DNA of 64,000 nt from Protonemura montana (lineage: Eukaryota; Arthropoda; Insecta; Plecoptera; Nemouridae), in NCBI GenBank assembly GCA_947568835.1, contig OX387610.1:1056501-1120500 (forward strand), written 5' to 3'. A model generated the notes under the pieces. It made no database searches. It had not been told where the DNA came from and worked only from the letters and a program-made list of their open reading frames with translations. A program made the position numbers and the translations under genes. Positions 1 to 11,219 of this stretch are shown piece after piece. Position 1 is the stretch's first letter; each line of letters opens with the position of its first letter.

Positions 1-67
1 ATTTAGATAATAAAGCAGGTGTGATCAGATAATTTACAGAGAGTTAAGATCAGTTCTAGTTGTGAAG
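1..67 (+). promoter_or_regulatory. 5' leader / proximal promoter of the nuclease gene (partial)
   Basis: This stretch lies directly upstream of the nuclease start codon at 68 and is cut by the window edge. It contains an arthropod initiator-like TCAGT at 50-54, but no convincing TATA box at the right distance, so a transcription start cannot be fixed. It is recognisably repeated at 3790-3856 (about 70% identity by eye, ending in the same GTGAARATG context), which suggests that it is a functional leader that was duplicated. Confidence 0.3.
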
Positions 68-2305
68 ATGCCGCGTTTGCCGCTTTTGGTTCTGGTATTG
101 GCGGCGTGTATTGGGGTTTCTCGGACGGCCACCATTAGAGCAGGTAAATCAATCAAAACGAACTTTCGTCATTTTCACATTTTCTTTTGAACATAACGAG
201 AGTTTTGTTACTTGAGTTTCAAACACTTTCTTTTGGTAACGTGAGTAAGGAATGGCTGTGCTAACTTTGAAAAGAAAAATCAAAAATAAATTTCGATACA
301 CGACATTTTTGATGAAGATAAAATAGCTTGCTCTAGCAAGTGATAGAAGATACCAGCACATGGACTGTCCCTGCATTGCTACAGTCTAGCTCGTGAGAGA
401 AGATACCAGCACAAGGACTGTCCCCTGCATTGCTACAGTCTAGCCCGTGAGAGAAGATACCAGCACAAGGACTGTCCCTGCATTGCTACAGTCTAGCCCG
501 TGAGAAAAGATACCAGCACAAGGACTGTCCCCTGCATTGATACAGTCTAGCCCGTGAGAGAAGATACCAGCACAAGGGCTGTCCCCTGCATTGCTACAGT
601 CTAGCCCGTGAGAGAAGATACCAGCACAAGGACTGTCCCCTGCATTGCTACAGTCTAGCCCGTGAGAGAACATACCAGCACAAGGACTGTCCCCTGCATT
701 GCTACAGTCTAGCCCGTGAGAGAAGATATCAGCACAAGGACTGTCCCCTACATTGCTACAGTCTAGCCCGTGAGAGAAGATACCAGCACAAGGACTGTCC
801 TCTGCATTGCTACAGTCTAGCACGTGAGAGAAGATACCAGCACAAGGACTGTCCCTGCATTGCTACAGTCCAGCCCGTGAGAGAAGATACCAGCACAAGG
901 ACTGTCCCCGTATAAAAGAGGAGATTCAATTTTAGTTGAAAGCAATTATATGCGTTTTGGGTTATTCTTGGGGCTATCGACAGCATTTTACTGAGCTAAT
1001 TTGTTTAAAATACCCATAGTTAATGCTGTTAGACATTCGTAGATAAAATGCTTTAACAAAAAACAGTTTCAAATTTCCATTGGGTTCCATTGGTATAGAA
1101 ATACGTGACAACCCTTAGTAACGACATCTTTTCTATCCAAAGGTTGCACGATCGCCATCAACGGAGGTCTGCCCGACCCCCAACCTCTGATCCTCAAGAA
1201 CGGAGGCACCAACGACGGCTTCGGGTTCCATCTTCCCACCTCAGCCGGCATTGTCAACATCGCCGCCAACGCCGCCGTCCGTCTCGCCTGCACCGGATCC
1301 AGCAACTACTTCACCGCCCTGGGCTCCGGAACAAGAGACATCCAAGCAACATGCGTTGACGGAACCACTTTCTCTGTCAGCGGCACCAACCGCGAGTTCT
1401 CAACACTTAAATGCCAACAAAACCCAGTACACACTGCAGTGCGGTCAGGCTCTTCATGCTACAACGGAAACAGTTTGGTTGATATCGGTTTCGAAGCCGG
1501 CAGTGATTTTATAAAAATCATTCAGGTTTGTTTCTCAGATGATAACCTAGATGCCGTATGGTCCAAGTTTGACCTTGTAGCTGGTATAGGTGGGGAACAG
1601 GTCGGGTTCCCTCGTCCAGATTTTGTGGCCGGTAGTTTTTACCCGGGCTTGGATCCGGACACCCAATACGGACGAGATGCTCAGACCGCTTCTTTCGCAA
1701 GCCTCCTCGGCTCCACTGACCTTGCCAACCAATGGATCTCGACTACCACAGACTACTTCCTTGCACGAGGACACTTGACGGCCAAGGCTGATTTTGTCTA
1801 CGGTTCCCAACATAGGGCGACCTTCTACTTTATCAACGTAGCGCCACAATGGCAAACTTTCAATGGTGGTAACTGGAATACGCTTGAAGACAACGTGAGG
1901 ACCTTGGCTGATGCTAGGGGACTGGATTTGGAGGTTTATACCGGCACCAGTGGCGTTGCTACATTTAAAAACACCGCTGGGGCGGACACGAAGATGTATC
2001 TATACAAAGATTCAAATAACAACGACCAGATTCCGGTACCAGCTATTTTCTGGAAGATTGTTTACGATCCCAACACGCGGAAAGGGACTGCAATGGTTGG
2101 TATTAACAATCCTTATCTGACTAAAGCGGAGGTGGCTGCGTCTTCGTTGTACTGGTTATGTGATGACGTCAGCAGTCAGATTTCCTGGGTGAAATGGAAT
2201 AAAGATGACCAGAAGAAAGGTATTGGGTATTGCTGCGATGTTAATCAGCTGAGAACGAAGGTGCCTTCGATTCCTAGTTTCACTGTCACTGGACTCCTTG
2301 TCTAA
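68..2305 (+). CDS. Secreted DNA/RNA non-specific endonuclease (arthropod dsRNase/DNase type), two exons
   Basis: Exons 68-143 and 1143-2305 join in phase 1 (..GCAG|GTAAAT and ..CCAAAG|GT), giving 412 residues, about the usual length of arthropod secreted nucleases. Residues 1-21 (MPRLPLLVLVLAACIGVSR) are a signal peptide, so the enzyme should be secreted, probably into the gut lumen or haemolymph. Mature protein begins near CTIAINGGLPDPQPL, typical of the family. The C-terminal Endonuclease_NS domain carries the RGH motif at 234-236 (catalytic His236). It also has NVAPQ at 257-261, then Asn266 and Glu274, which line up with Serratia nuclease Asn106, Asn119 (metal ligand) and Glu127. Family knowledge: Mg-dependent, sugar-non-specific cleavage of DNA and/or dsRNA; which substrate is preferred cannot be read from sequence. 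The frame is intact and cysteines are plentiful. Exon 2 is markedly GC-richer than the surrounding DNA near its start. Stop TAA at 2303-2305. Family assignment is secure; the biological role is inferred. Confidence 0.9.
327..911. repeat. 53/54-bp minisatellite in intron 1 of the nuclease gene, about 11 copies
   Basis: The unit begins CTAGCCCGTGAGAGAAGATA, continues through ACCAGCACAAGGACTGTCCC and ends in TGCATTGCTACAGT. One- or two-base differences (CCC versus CCCC) give the 53/54-bp length variation. The array fills most of the first intron, starting about 185 bp after the splice donor. Open frames through it on the minus strand (Cys/Gly/Ser-rich repeats) are artefacts of a 54-bp, codon-multiple unit. 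Confidence 0.95.
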
Positions 2306-3027
2306 CTCTGAGTGGCATTTGTTGTTTCTTGTATTAGAAATGTCATAAAATCTGCAATTTTAAAACATCCAGCAAACTTTTTTCTATCCACTTCCCTCAT
2401 TTGGAATATTCTGTTTTCGATACCAATGTCTTCTTGGGTGATGGGACAATAACAACCAGCAAGAGTTAAGAGGCTCTCTTTTGGGCATTCAGATCTTTTG
2501 GTTTTCTTCTGTAGATATTGTCCTTGTTCTTTATGATATTTCATGAAAGTTTCCAGTATTAACATTGAATGTAGGATTAAACGCTAACATATGAACGTTG
2601 CTTGATGTCTCCCCGACGCAGTTTCCAACTGTTCTGTTTGTTTGTTGTTTATTAAACTCAAGACCCACGCACGCAGGTACGCACTTTATTATTGATTCAC
2701 AATAATTGTTGCAAAGCGGTGGTCGTCGTAACTAGTTGAGGGGGGGGGGGGGCGTTGTTGGGAGGCAAAGATTGAAAGGAGTAGGGGAAGGGGAAGGGGA
2801 ATAGAGGAATAGGGGAGGTTGAGTATACGTTAAGTTATATGGTACTTTCAGTTCTATATTCATCAGAATGTTTTTCTATTTTGGTAAGGAACTTTCAGAA
2901 GAGACATCGTATTCTTTTAAGCGATAGCGTAATCGCTTTTGTCGTGGCTATGTAAAACATTCGATGAGCGTAGCGAGCGAAACATTTTGTTTAAACTTAA
3001 CCACCTCGTAAAAACTGGAGAGAAAAA
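2306..3027. other. Downstream of the nuclease gene, no further gene seen
   Basis: This holds the 3' UTR of the nuclease gene. ATTAAA hexamers near 2574 and 2651 are possible but unproven polyadenylation signals. It also contains a G homopolymer at about 2741-2752 and a purine-rich GGGGAA stretch at 2780-2820. Nothing coding is recognised. Confidence 0.4.
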
Positions 3028-3118
3028 AATATGTAACCTAGCCGGGATATGAACCCAGGACCTTTATACTGTCGGTCTGTTGCTCTACCTGACTGAGCTA
3101 TCCGGTCACACACGTAAC
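3028..3118 (-). mobile_element. tRNA-derived SINE head, family 2 (minus strand)
   Basis: On the minus strand, a tRNA-like sequence begins near GTGTGACCGGATAGCTCAG. A Pol III A box (TAGCTCAGTCAGG) is followed about 40 bp later by a B box (GGTTCATATCC), then a T-rich stretch. The acceptor stem does not pair properly and the anticodon loop is irregular, so this is a SINE head rather than a working tRNA gene. A clear relative lies at 25945-26020 on the same strand. Confidence 0.7.
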
Positions 3119-3789
3119 TTAAGTTTCTTCTTGATTCTAGTTTTTCTTTCATCCACCGCTCACCAATGAGCAGCTCGTGTGATTGCCAACAGATTTACTT
3201 TTAAATCAAAAATATTCTTCGTCTTTTAGTTACACGCTTTGTAAAAGAGTCTGTTCAGGCGTTTTTCTGGTGTTTTTCAGAAAAGAAATCAGAGTTTTCG
3301 TAGCAGCTGTGGATCTCAAAGTTGTTCAATCTGTTAACACTACCAAACTACACAAAACAGAAGACAACTCGGGCCAACAAATTTAAAAAGTCTCCCTTAT
3401 TGGTTGTAGCCAGTTTTTGCACATAATTTTTAGAATTGATTAAAATATATATTTTTATTTGCTGAAACAGGGTTTGTCAACCGCAATTAAAGAATTAAAA
3501 TTATAATTGTGTTCCCTGAATATCCTAGGAAAAGAAGCAGGCGATAAAACCCCCTAAACGACAACACAATAGTATTGTTTCAAATCGATAGCTCAGGAAA
3601 GTACAGAAATCAATTACAGTCTATAGATTGTTCACCAAGTCAAACAAGTGCAGTTAGTCAAAATATGAGATCAGTAGATACGAGATTATGATGAGAATAA
3701 GTTTATCTAAGATGTTACGCATGATCACAATGTCAATACATCACATTGAACACAATGCACTTCAATGTTTCATTGTGTTTTTGTACAGT
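3119..3789. other. AT-rich unique sequence
   Basis: AT-rich DNA with no convincing gene, splice-bounded exon or repeat. A 67-codon open frame at 3183-3386 shows no recognisable motif and is treated as chance. Confidence 0.35.
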
Positions 3790-3856
3790 CTAGATGATAT
3801 GGCAGGTGTACACGGATAATTTGTTGAGAGATTTTAAATCTATCTAATTGTGAAAA
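3790..3856 (+). other. Diverged duplicate of the nuclease gene leader
   Basis: About 67 bp align with bases 1-70. Shared blocks include GGCAGGTGT/AGCAGGTGT, GATAATTT, GAGAG and a final AATTGTGAAAATG versus AGTTGTGAAGATG. Similarity stops at the ATG; the codons that follow do not encode a signal peptide and no second nuclease domain is seen nearby. It therefore looks like a remnant of a tandem duplication of the gene's 5' end. Identity is only about 70% by eye. Confidence 0.45.
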
Positions 3857-4757
3857 TGTGGAGCGCGGTAAAAACACCAGACGGAGATAATTTAAAACTT
3901 GATGATTTCCCGATATTTTCTTCAGTGAATTTAACAAATTTCATGAGCAATGCATTTACAGGATCACAATGCCAACATGTCTGTTCCAGTCCAAGCTGAG
4001 AAACATATGACAGCTGCTCGTCAGTGGTAATTACATTTTGGAAGATTCTCAATAAATGCTTGTTGATTTCTACATTTTGAGCACAATATATGAAAATATT
4101 CACCAAAATGTTCGTATCCCCGCTCGACACCAACGCATTTCTATAAAATAACAAGATTTGTTGGAGGAATTTGATCAAATAATGACATATATCATTATGA
4201 TACCAACTGAAAATAGATAGGAATAACCTATTGAAGGTGTAGCAAATCTTTCATTAAGGTTTGTGCATTGGAAAATGAAAATGTCTACTTTAACTTTGAA
4301 GTGAGTGGTTGGGTTAAGCCGATCTGGGGAGAAAAAGCGACAGAGCTTCTTGACAAAGAATGATATACCTACCGGTCTCAGGCAGCTTAATCTACAGATA
4401 TTAACAGACCGTTACTTTAATATGCGATTCTGTAAAATTAAATTAAAACTCTTTTGACATTTTTATTCCTCTTCTAGAGTAATTTCATTACCAACCAAAT
4501 TAGAAGATTCATTTCTGTAATGGGAAAGGGCGCCACTAGAATCAAAGGAAATTTTGAAAGTGAAATCACACCAATTTAAGTTTAAAAGAACCTTTGGATA
4601 TTAAGTGCGTAGCAATTAAGCTTTAAAGAAAGCATTTCTTTTGATAAATTTAGAACGGTGTAATTAAGAAATGTGATAAAGTTACATAAAACGAACTTAA
4701 AATATTTGTTTAGCTGTGATTTTAGTTCTAATCACAGCAAATTCTGTAAAAAAATGT
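3857..4757. other. Unique AT-rich sequence with one unrecognised minus-strand open frame
   Basis: A 112-codon minus-strand frame occupies 3840-4178. It has no recognisable domain, no signal peptide and no flanking splice consensus that I could fix, and it overlaps the duplicated leader. The rest (4180-4757) is AT-rich and featureless by eye. Confidence 0.3.
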
Positions 4758-5130
4758 CCTCGTGAGATCACCGAGGTTAAGCAACACAGTGCTGGGTCAG
4801 GTATTGGATGGGTGACCATCATACACATGACCAGTTCTGTTCGGGAGAGAGGTTGGAGGGATGAAAGTTAGTACAGCAACTTCACTCGCCTTGCTTATCA
4901 ACCTCTCGACAGCATGGATTTGTGGAGGAATCCTGTTGTTCGCGTTATACCGTCCTTCGGAAGGGACGTTAAGCCGGTGGTCCCCTTGGTGCTCTTCGAC
5001 AGGAGTAGGCTACGTGCCGGCACCGGGTTTCCCCTCCTCCCTTCTAGGCTAGGTTTATCACCATCCACACACACACCGACGCCATTAAACTAGTGCCGCA
5101 TGCCCCATTGTCAAAACAGTGCGTCGCCGA
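4758..5130 (+). mobile_element. 5S rRNA-derived SINE, single-head copy
   Basis: Starts within a 5S-like head (GATCACCGAGGTTAAGCAAC, then GGATGGGTGACCATC), matching the 5S rRNA internal control region (A box, intermediate element, C box). A linker (CAGTTCTGTTCGGGAGAGAG) and a roughly 250-bp body follow. The body includes CCGTCCTTCGGAAGGGACGT and GTGCCGGCACCGGGTTTCCC, and ends near GTCAAAACAGTGCGTCG. The 5' end of the head is missing. This is the simplest arrangement of the family in the window and serves as the reference for the expanded copies. The 63-codon frame in its body is not a gene. Resembles the SINE3 (5S-headed) class. Confidence 0.88.
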
Positions 5131-6573
5131 ACCCAATCTATCAATAAAATTTCAAAAGAAATCTACTAAAGTAACCAGCGAACTAAAATCTAAATATAAT
5201 ATCGAGTTAAACACACAAGTTGTGGCAGCTTTCTCCGAGACACGATCAATCATTTCCTTCATTTTCTCTTGACGGAGTTTATATCAACGCTACCCACTTT
5301 CACCCACGCCGAGCACATCATTCATCGCCCCGTTCCTCCCTCCTTACAAGTATTAACACTGATACGCTGATACCTAAATGTGTTCGCCAGGTTCTCTATC
5401 GCTTTGACCATACAAATTCTTTTCAAGCTTTTCACGGGCATATAAAGTTTTTTTTTAGTTTCGCCTATGAATTCTGAAGTCATTAATTACTGCTAATTAA
5501 AATTTAAGTTTGCTAAAGCGTGAACAAAAATTGAAAACCTTGTTTGCTGAAGTTGGTTTTAGAGAAGCTTCTTAACTCGCAGAAACATTAGAACTTCACT
5601 GATTGGGATTGGAAGTCGTTAAGACAATTGCTTCAAATAGGAGATGAGATAATGATAAAACCTAACCTAACTACCCATTAACGACACATAGTTAACGTCA
5701 CAGCCAATCAAAAACTTTCATATGACTCTTAGCCAACCATTGTTCTTACCTTCAATCTAAATTACGATTTGCCACAACGTATACCAATCATATTCAGTAA
5801 AATAACGGTGAAATTCAAATAATTCCAAAAATCAAGCTTAACAATGAGTTAAAAAATCCGAAATACTGCCCCTTACCATTGCACCACCCATTTAATTTCC
5901 CGCTCAATTCTCAGCCACGCACACGTACGCATCACACGCATACCAATTACTCTAGACAACAGACTTGACGCACATCTGCGTAAGTGCTCGCTCTTCACAT
6001 CCCTGTTGATACGCTTTCCAACATCGTCAAAGCTTTAAAGCTTTGAAACAACGTGACGTACTTGCAGACATTGAATTTATACAATTTCCTTCGAGTTCCG
6101 CTGTACGCACGCATTGCGTAAATTGTATTAGACGAATAAAGAGGGGTTTGTCTTGGTGACATTCGCAGAAGCGATGTGTTTGATGCTTGAAAGATTGGTG
6201 GTACGCACAGGAAATTAGATCAGAGTTTGGGGTTGTGTTTGCTTACCTAGACCCTACCCTTTACCTAGATCGGTGGGGGAAACCGTTTTACCTATCGCTG
6301 TGAATGGGGACTTTGTCAGGCACTTCATTTACCAATTTGTAGTTTTGGAAACTTTGCAATTTTGCGTGGCTGAACTTTTAAATCAAGGAAAATTGTGTGT
6401 TTCAATATTGGACTCATTTTGGTTTGAAGAGGTCAGCGATAGGTTAGGTTTGCTAGGTGATTGCAACAGATTTTAATGAATATCACTTAGTAATTAAATA
6501 GTTTCACTTATAAGTATAAGTTGCAAATCATATCTGAAGCTGAAGTCACTTCACTGATTGATGGTTTGTGGTG
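5131..6573. other. Unique sequence, no gene recognised
   Basis: AT-rich DNA with short open frames only (for example 5220-5477 and 6273-6476) that show no domain or splice context. A brief CCTAA-type run near 5663 resembles two to three telomere-like units but is far too short to be telomeric. Confidence 0.35.
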
Positions 6574-7155
6574 TTTAGCGACGCAATGTCTTGACAACAG
6601 GATCTGTAAAACTGGTTTTAAGACGTCAGTGAATGGGTGTTAGATAATGTCCTAGTCTAGAAGGGAAGAGTCGAAACCCGGTGCCGGCACGTAGCCTACT
6701 CCTGTGGAAGACCAAGGGGACCACCGGCTTAACGTCCCTTCCGAAGGACGGTACAACGCGAACAACAGGATTCCTCCACAAATCCATACTGTCGAGAGGT
6801 TGATAAGCAAGGCGAGTGAAGTTGCTGTACTAACTTTCATCCCTCCAGCCTCTCTCCCGAACAGAACTGGCCATGTGTATGATGGTCACCCATTCAATAC
6901 CTGACCCAGCGCAGTGTTGCTTAACTTTCATCCCTCCAACCTCTCTCCCGAACAGAACTGGTCATGTGTATGATGGTCACCCATCCAATACCTGACCCAG
7001 CGCAGTGTTGCTTAACTTTCATCCCTCCAACCTCTCTCCCGAACAGAACTGGTCATGTGTATGATGGTCACCCATCCAATACCTGACTCAGCGCAGTGTT
7101 GCTTAACCTCGGAGATCTCATGAGATGCAGGTGTTTCCAACACGCCAAACTGTAT
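6574..7155 (-). mobile_element. 5S-derived SINE with three tandem heads (minus strand)
   Basis: Read on the minus strand, this starts near 7155 with ACCATACAGTTTGGCGTGTT, corresponding to the beginning of 5S rRNA. It runs through three 91-bp head units (box A at about 7090, 6999 and 6908), then the standard body. It ends at about 6574 with a GTCAAGACATTGCGTCGCTAAACA-type terminus (positions 6578-6600). It appears to be a full-length copy with head triplication. Bodies of other copies show the same order, so the repetition is confined to the promoter-bearing head. Confidence 0.88.
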
Positions 7156-7660
7156 GGTAAGTAACTTCAAATTTTAGCTTCCATTTTGTCCATTTTCTCA
7201 TTTTCACGGCTCCCAAAAACCGACAGGTGTGTTACAAGGTATTTAACAAATGGTCCTGTCTCATTTGAAGACTTTTACAGGTTGGCTCACCGCAACGTTT
7301 TGCCTGCAGGGGGTAAACGGAACAATCTTTAAAGTTTTAAAGCATTTCGGCTTCTTCCAGATTTCCACGGAGAGAACTCGAAAGAGCTATTAATTATCTA
7401 GAAGTTGGAATCCTACGACGAAGAAAGTCCTCTTGTCGTCAATTATTTAACTCTTGAAACAGGAAGCCAGAATGATGAGGATCGACTTGAACCACCTTTC
7501 CGAGGTTTTGGAGATGCTACTCTTGCTCGTGGGGCACCGCGGAGACTGCCAAATTAACCGCCACGAAACGTGCCTACCCAACTTAATTATAAATCATACA
7601 AACAGATTTAATAATTAGTTAAAGAAGCAAATAGTACGCAGCGAATTTCTTGGGTTATAC
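7156..7660. other. Unique sequence between SINE and foldback element
   Basis: No open frame of note and no repeat recognised. Confidence 0.35.
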
Positions 7661-8083
7661 CGTTGAGTGTAGATTCTAGGTAGAGTTTCAACGTCAATGT
7701 TACAGTCTCTGCGTGAAAGATGGCCGCCAAATGACTACCTTACCGACAAAAATGCAGAGTACCGGAACGTCACGTTAAGTGGAGCCACTGTCGTATGAAT
7801 TTTAATTTCAATATTTCTCGTAGGTTAACTCGCTTTTGTGACTTTTCATGCTCAAAAAATCTTCATCAATGTTAACCTCAACGATTGATATACACGTAAC
7901 GATATTAAAAAGCGAGTTAACCTACGAGAAATATCGAAATTAAAATTCATACGACAGTGGCTCCACTTAACGTGATGTTCCGGTACTCTGCATTTTTGTC
8001 GGTAAGGTAGTATTTGGCGGCCATCTTTCACGCAGAGACTGTAACATTGACGTTGTTTCTCTACCTAGAACCTACACTCAACG
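7661..8083. mobile_element. Foldback (long terminal inverted repeat) element
   Basis: Left arm 7661-7837 and right arm 7907-8083 are inverted copies of each other, about 177 bp each and around 95% identical by eye, separated by a 69-bp loop. Outer ends read CGTTGAGTGTAG and its inverse CTACACTCAACG. The whole could form one long hairpin. No coding capacity is present, as expected for a foldback/MITE-type non-autonomous DNA element. I could not identify a clear target-site duplication. Diverged relatives of the loop and arm lie at 10257-10346 and 55551-55690. Confidence 0.88.
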
Positions 8084-10256
8084 ATGCTAGTTTGGTAATC
8101 AATACCGGTAAGTTTTAAACAACGCTTACTTGTCAAAAACTCATTTTCTTTTTAGTTTTGTAACTATTTTAGTAGAAACCTTTTATTATTATGCGTTTAT
8201 TCGACCTAACCACCTTTAAGAGACTGATTTTATGTCGATACCAAAGATGCTTTTGTGTATTTAATTTAATGCCTTGGTCCTATGTTTACAATGATCAAAG
8301 AAAATGTTTGGAAAATTGTATGGATAATGATCACGCTCTACTCTGCCATCTTTTATCTTTTTGTTGCGGAGAAAATCGAGTTAAACTTGTTGCTTCTCAG
8401 GTTCGACAAAAGAACGCTCTCAAAACACAAAAGCTGGTTTTTTTCTGTTTATTTTTGAGCTCAATAAGTATAAAAGAAAAAAGCTATTCCTCGTCTTACA
8501 GGTCCCATTGATCTCACAAAATTCCATAACAATATCACCCAATTTTTAGAACTTTCTTTTGTAATTTACTGCATACTTTCTTAAAGATTCATTGCCATTT
8601 CAAAGAGACCAACCTAAAATGACACAACCAAAAAAAAAATTAGTGTCAGTTTTGCAACGTTCAGTTAAATAAAATATTAATGGTTAAGATGTTTATCTTA
8701 AAAAGTATTTAATTTGGTTTTTACCAGAAAGACAGACGGTTTAACGAACCGTTATCTTTCTAGCAGGTCATTGTAAAACTAGCCCTTGCTTTCATAAGAT
8801 AATAAATTCTTAACGAAACAGTGATTCCATAGAAGTTTTATATTAAAGTACCATGTCACCAACGAGTTCAACTTTCACTGCCAAACCTAACCTAAAAACA
8901 CAGTAGCAAAGTAAAAATACCTTTACCCAGTGTAAAGCAACAAGTCAGAACTCCCTTCACGGCGACAGAGATCGCCTTCAAAAGCCGTAATCTCTCTGCG
9001 GCCGTGTGTGAAATGCCGAGCTACATAACGACGCCTACGCAGCGACGTCCGATCCTGTTTAGCATTGTGGCGTCGTTCGGCCAGCGTCGTTCGGCTTTTC
9101 ACGCAGCGACTAAACTTTGATAACGACCCGCAAGAAGCGTCTCAGTGTGAAACTAGTTTTGTTTCTTTGTGGCTGAAGTGTTTAGACAAAGCTGTAAGTG
9201 TGATTTTCTACGTTTGTGGCTTTGTCTGGCATTTCTCTGGCGTTGAATAAACAATTCTACACGTTTATTCGTTGTTCTACTAAAATAAAATCAGATAAAC
9301 GTGCTACTAAAGCAAGGGGTTCCACAAGGTATCTGCCTTGGGTCTATAGGTTTAGTCAGAGTCACGTCGCTAATTTAAATCGTTCTACAACACAAGAGAG
9401 AATTCAATGCAAGTGGTTCAACTCGCGGCTGTCCTTTTCAACAAATAATTACGATTCGAAATATCGATACAGAAAAATCAATCGTTGAGTTTTAGAATTA
9501 AAAAATATTAAAATATGCGAATTTTCATATTTCTTATATTACTTTCAATGATGACCTGATTTCATCTCTGGATGATTACAATTTTTGTCGATATAGTAGT
9601 GATCGGTCGGTAATTTTGACGAAGACAGTTTAAACTAATGATCGTTTTTAGACTCGTGTCCACTTGATTTAAGCTTAGCACTAGTTTTAACAAAAACTAG
9701 CTCTCAGGACTGCTCTAACCCTTGATAAAGTAACAGGTACAAGTTACAAAACGTTGGGAAATTTAGTTGTTCTTTACTTAGCATTCAGAACCCAGTTGAA
9801 ATAGTTTAACATTAGCCCCGAGCATCGAAACTTCTATCGTTTGATTTGATGGCATTGATTTTTTGTCAATGGTCACTACTTTGGCTGGCAACAATCCAAG
9901 CCAGAAGTTAATCAATTAGGATGATCATCAGGGTGATTAGTGACTTCAATTCGACTATCAGAGAGGCGTAACCCATGTGTTGGCGCAGAGCCCAGTGGCC
10001 TGCAGAACTAGGAAAGTGCCACTAGATTAAAACTGTTTCTTGGAGTAAATTAAAACTAGATTTCATAGAATTGCTTGAAAAGTTACCAGAAAAACGTCGG
10101 TCAATATGTTGATTGTTAAATTCTTGCGCTTGAATCTCTCAGAAGAATGTTAATTTTATAGACAATCGTCATCTTGATAAACTTGGTTGATTGCAGATAT
10201 TGAAGACAGGAACATCAAATTTTGCGTTTGTGCTAAAGTCACATGGCAGTGTATCT
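8084..10256. other. Unique sequence, no gene recognised
   Basis: Contains a 106-codon plus-strand frame at 8191-8511 without recognisable motifs. A GC-richer patch lies at about 8950-9070. A short phrase at about 9313-9345 would read QGVPQGICLG, like the reverse-transcriptase GVPQG motif, but nothing around it supports a LINE. Otherwise AT-rich and featureless. Confidence 0.3.
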
Positions 10257-10346
10257 ACATCAATCGTTGAGGTTGATGCATTGATAAAGATTAATTGAGT
10301 GTAAACCAGACTCAAATGCGAGTAATCTGCGAGAAATAACGCAATA
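10257..10346 (+). repeat. Fragment related to the foldback element family
   Basis: About 88 bp (ATCAATCGTTGAGGTTGATG through CTGCGAGAAATAACG) match 55551-55636 in the same orientation at roughly 90% by eye. The TCAATCGTTGAGGTTA core is the inverse of the loop of the 7661-8083 foldback element, so this is a partial copy of that family. Confidence 0.65.
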
Positions 10347-10735
10347 GATATTATAACAATATATAGATAAAAAAACGGACTCAACCTAGAAGCAAAAATA
10401 ATTTTCGTTCACATAGTTTTATCAGTATATTTATATAGATATATATTGTAAATATACATTAGCATTAGAGCTAGGACTCTGTTTACACTTGCAAACCAAA
10501 TAATTCACTGATCTCAAAGAACCCATGGATGTTAGTTTTTATAGAGCCAGAGAGACTTCAAAGCCTAGACTGCCATATTGAGAGTCCTTGATTTTGAGTT
10601 CGCTAAAAAAGCTCTTAGTTTTCGCGGATGTAATAGTTTTCGCCACTCTAATGGTCAAAATAGGTTGAAAGCCAGTTTCAAAAACTCAAAAACTAGCATT
10701 GAAATCATAGGGACGCCCCTACCTGTTGCCAACAA
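10347..10735. other. Unique sequence, no gene recognised
   Basis: AT-rich intergenic or intronic DNA immediately before the 41-bp array; nothing coding is seen. Confidence 0.3.
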
Positions 10736-11195
10736 TGGTTATTTGAGATCAGCTGGCTGGATCCTATGCTCTATCCAGGTTATTTGAGATCAGCTGGCTG
10801 GATCCAATGCTCTATCCAGGTTATTTTAGATCAGCTGGCTGGATCCTATGCTCTATCCAGGTTATTTGAGATCAGCTGGCTGGATCCTATGCTCTATCTA
10901 TGTTATTTGAGATCAGCTGGCTGGATCCTATGCTCTATCCAGGTTATTTGAGATCAGCTGGCTGGATCGTATGCTCTATCCAGGTTATTTGAGATCAGCT
11001 GGCTGGATCCTATGCTCTATCCAGGTTATTTGAGATCAGCTGGCTGGATCCTATGCTCTATCCAGGTTATATGAGATCAGCTGGCTGGATCCTATGCTCT
11101 ATCCAGGTTATTTGAGATCAGCTGGCTGGATCCTATGCTCTATCCAGGTTATTTGAGATCAGCTGGCTGGATCCTATGCTGTATCTAAGTTATTT
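10736..11195. repeat. 41-bp minisatellite, about 11 copies
   Basis: Unit GGTTATTTGAGATCAGCTGG followed by CTGGATCCTATGCTCTATCCA. Copies are nearly identical. The array ends 24 bp from the minus-strand splice donor of the GPCR exon at 11220, so it occupies the very start of that gene's downstream intron. The 61- and 69-codon frames in it are artefacts. Confidence 0.93.
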
Positions 11196-11219
11196 GAAAA
11201 CACTACTTGAATTACTTAC

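Noticed and set aside
440-823. 127-codon Cys-rich repeat frame
   Set aside because: Produced by the 54-bp minisatellite in the nuclease intron, on the opposite strand.
3840-4178. 112-codon minus-strand open frame
   Set aside because: No recognised domain, overlaps the duplicated leader on the other strand and is close to chance length.
4861-5052. Small protein frame MKVSTATSLALLINLSTAW and its near-identical relatives at other loci
   Set aside because: It lies in the body of the 5S-derived SINE and recurs with every SINE copy; repetition reflects the element, not a conserved gene.
5660-5680. CCTAA-type telomere repeat
   Set aside because: Only two or three units, as also near 8884; no array, so no evidence for a chromosome end or interstitial telomere.
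8191-8511. 106-codon plus-strand open frame
   Set aside because: Within the length range expected by chance, no domain or splice support.
9313-9345. Possible reverse transcriptase motif (QGVPQGICLG)
   Set aside because: Only about ten residues match; neighbouring sequence in all frames shows no other reverse transcriptase blocks.
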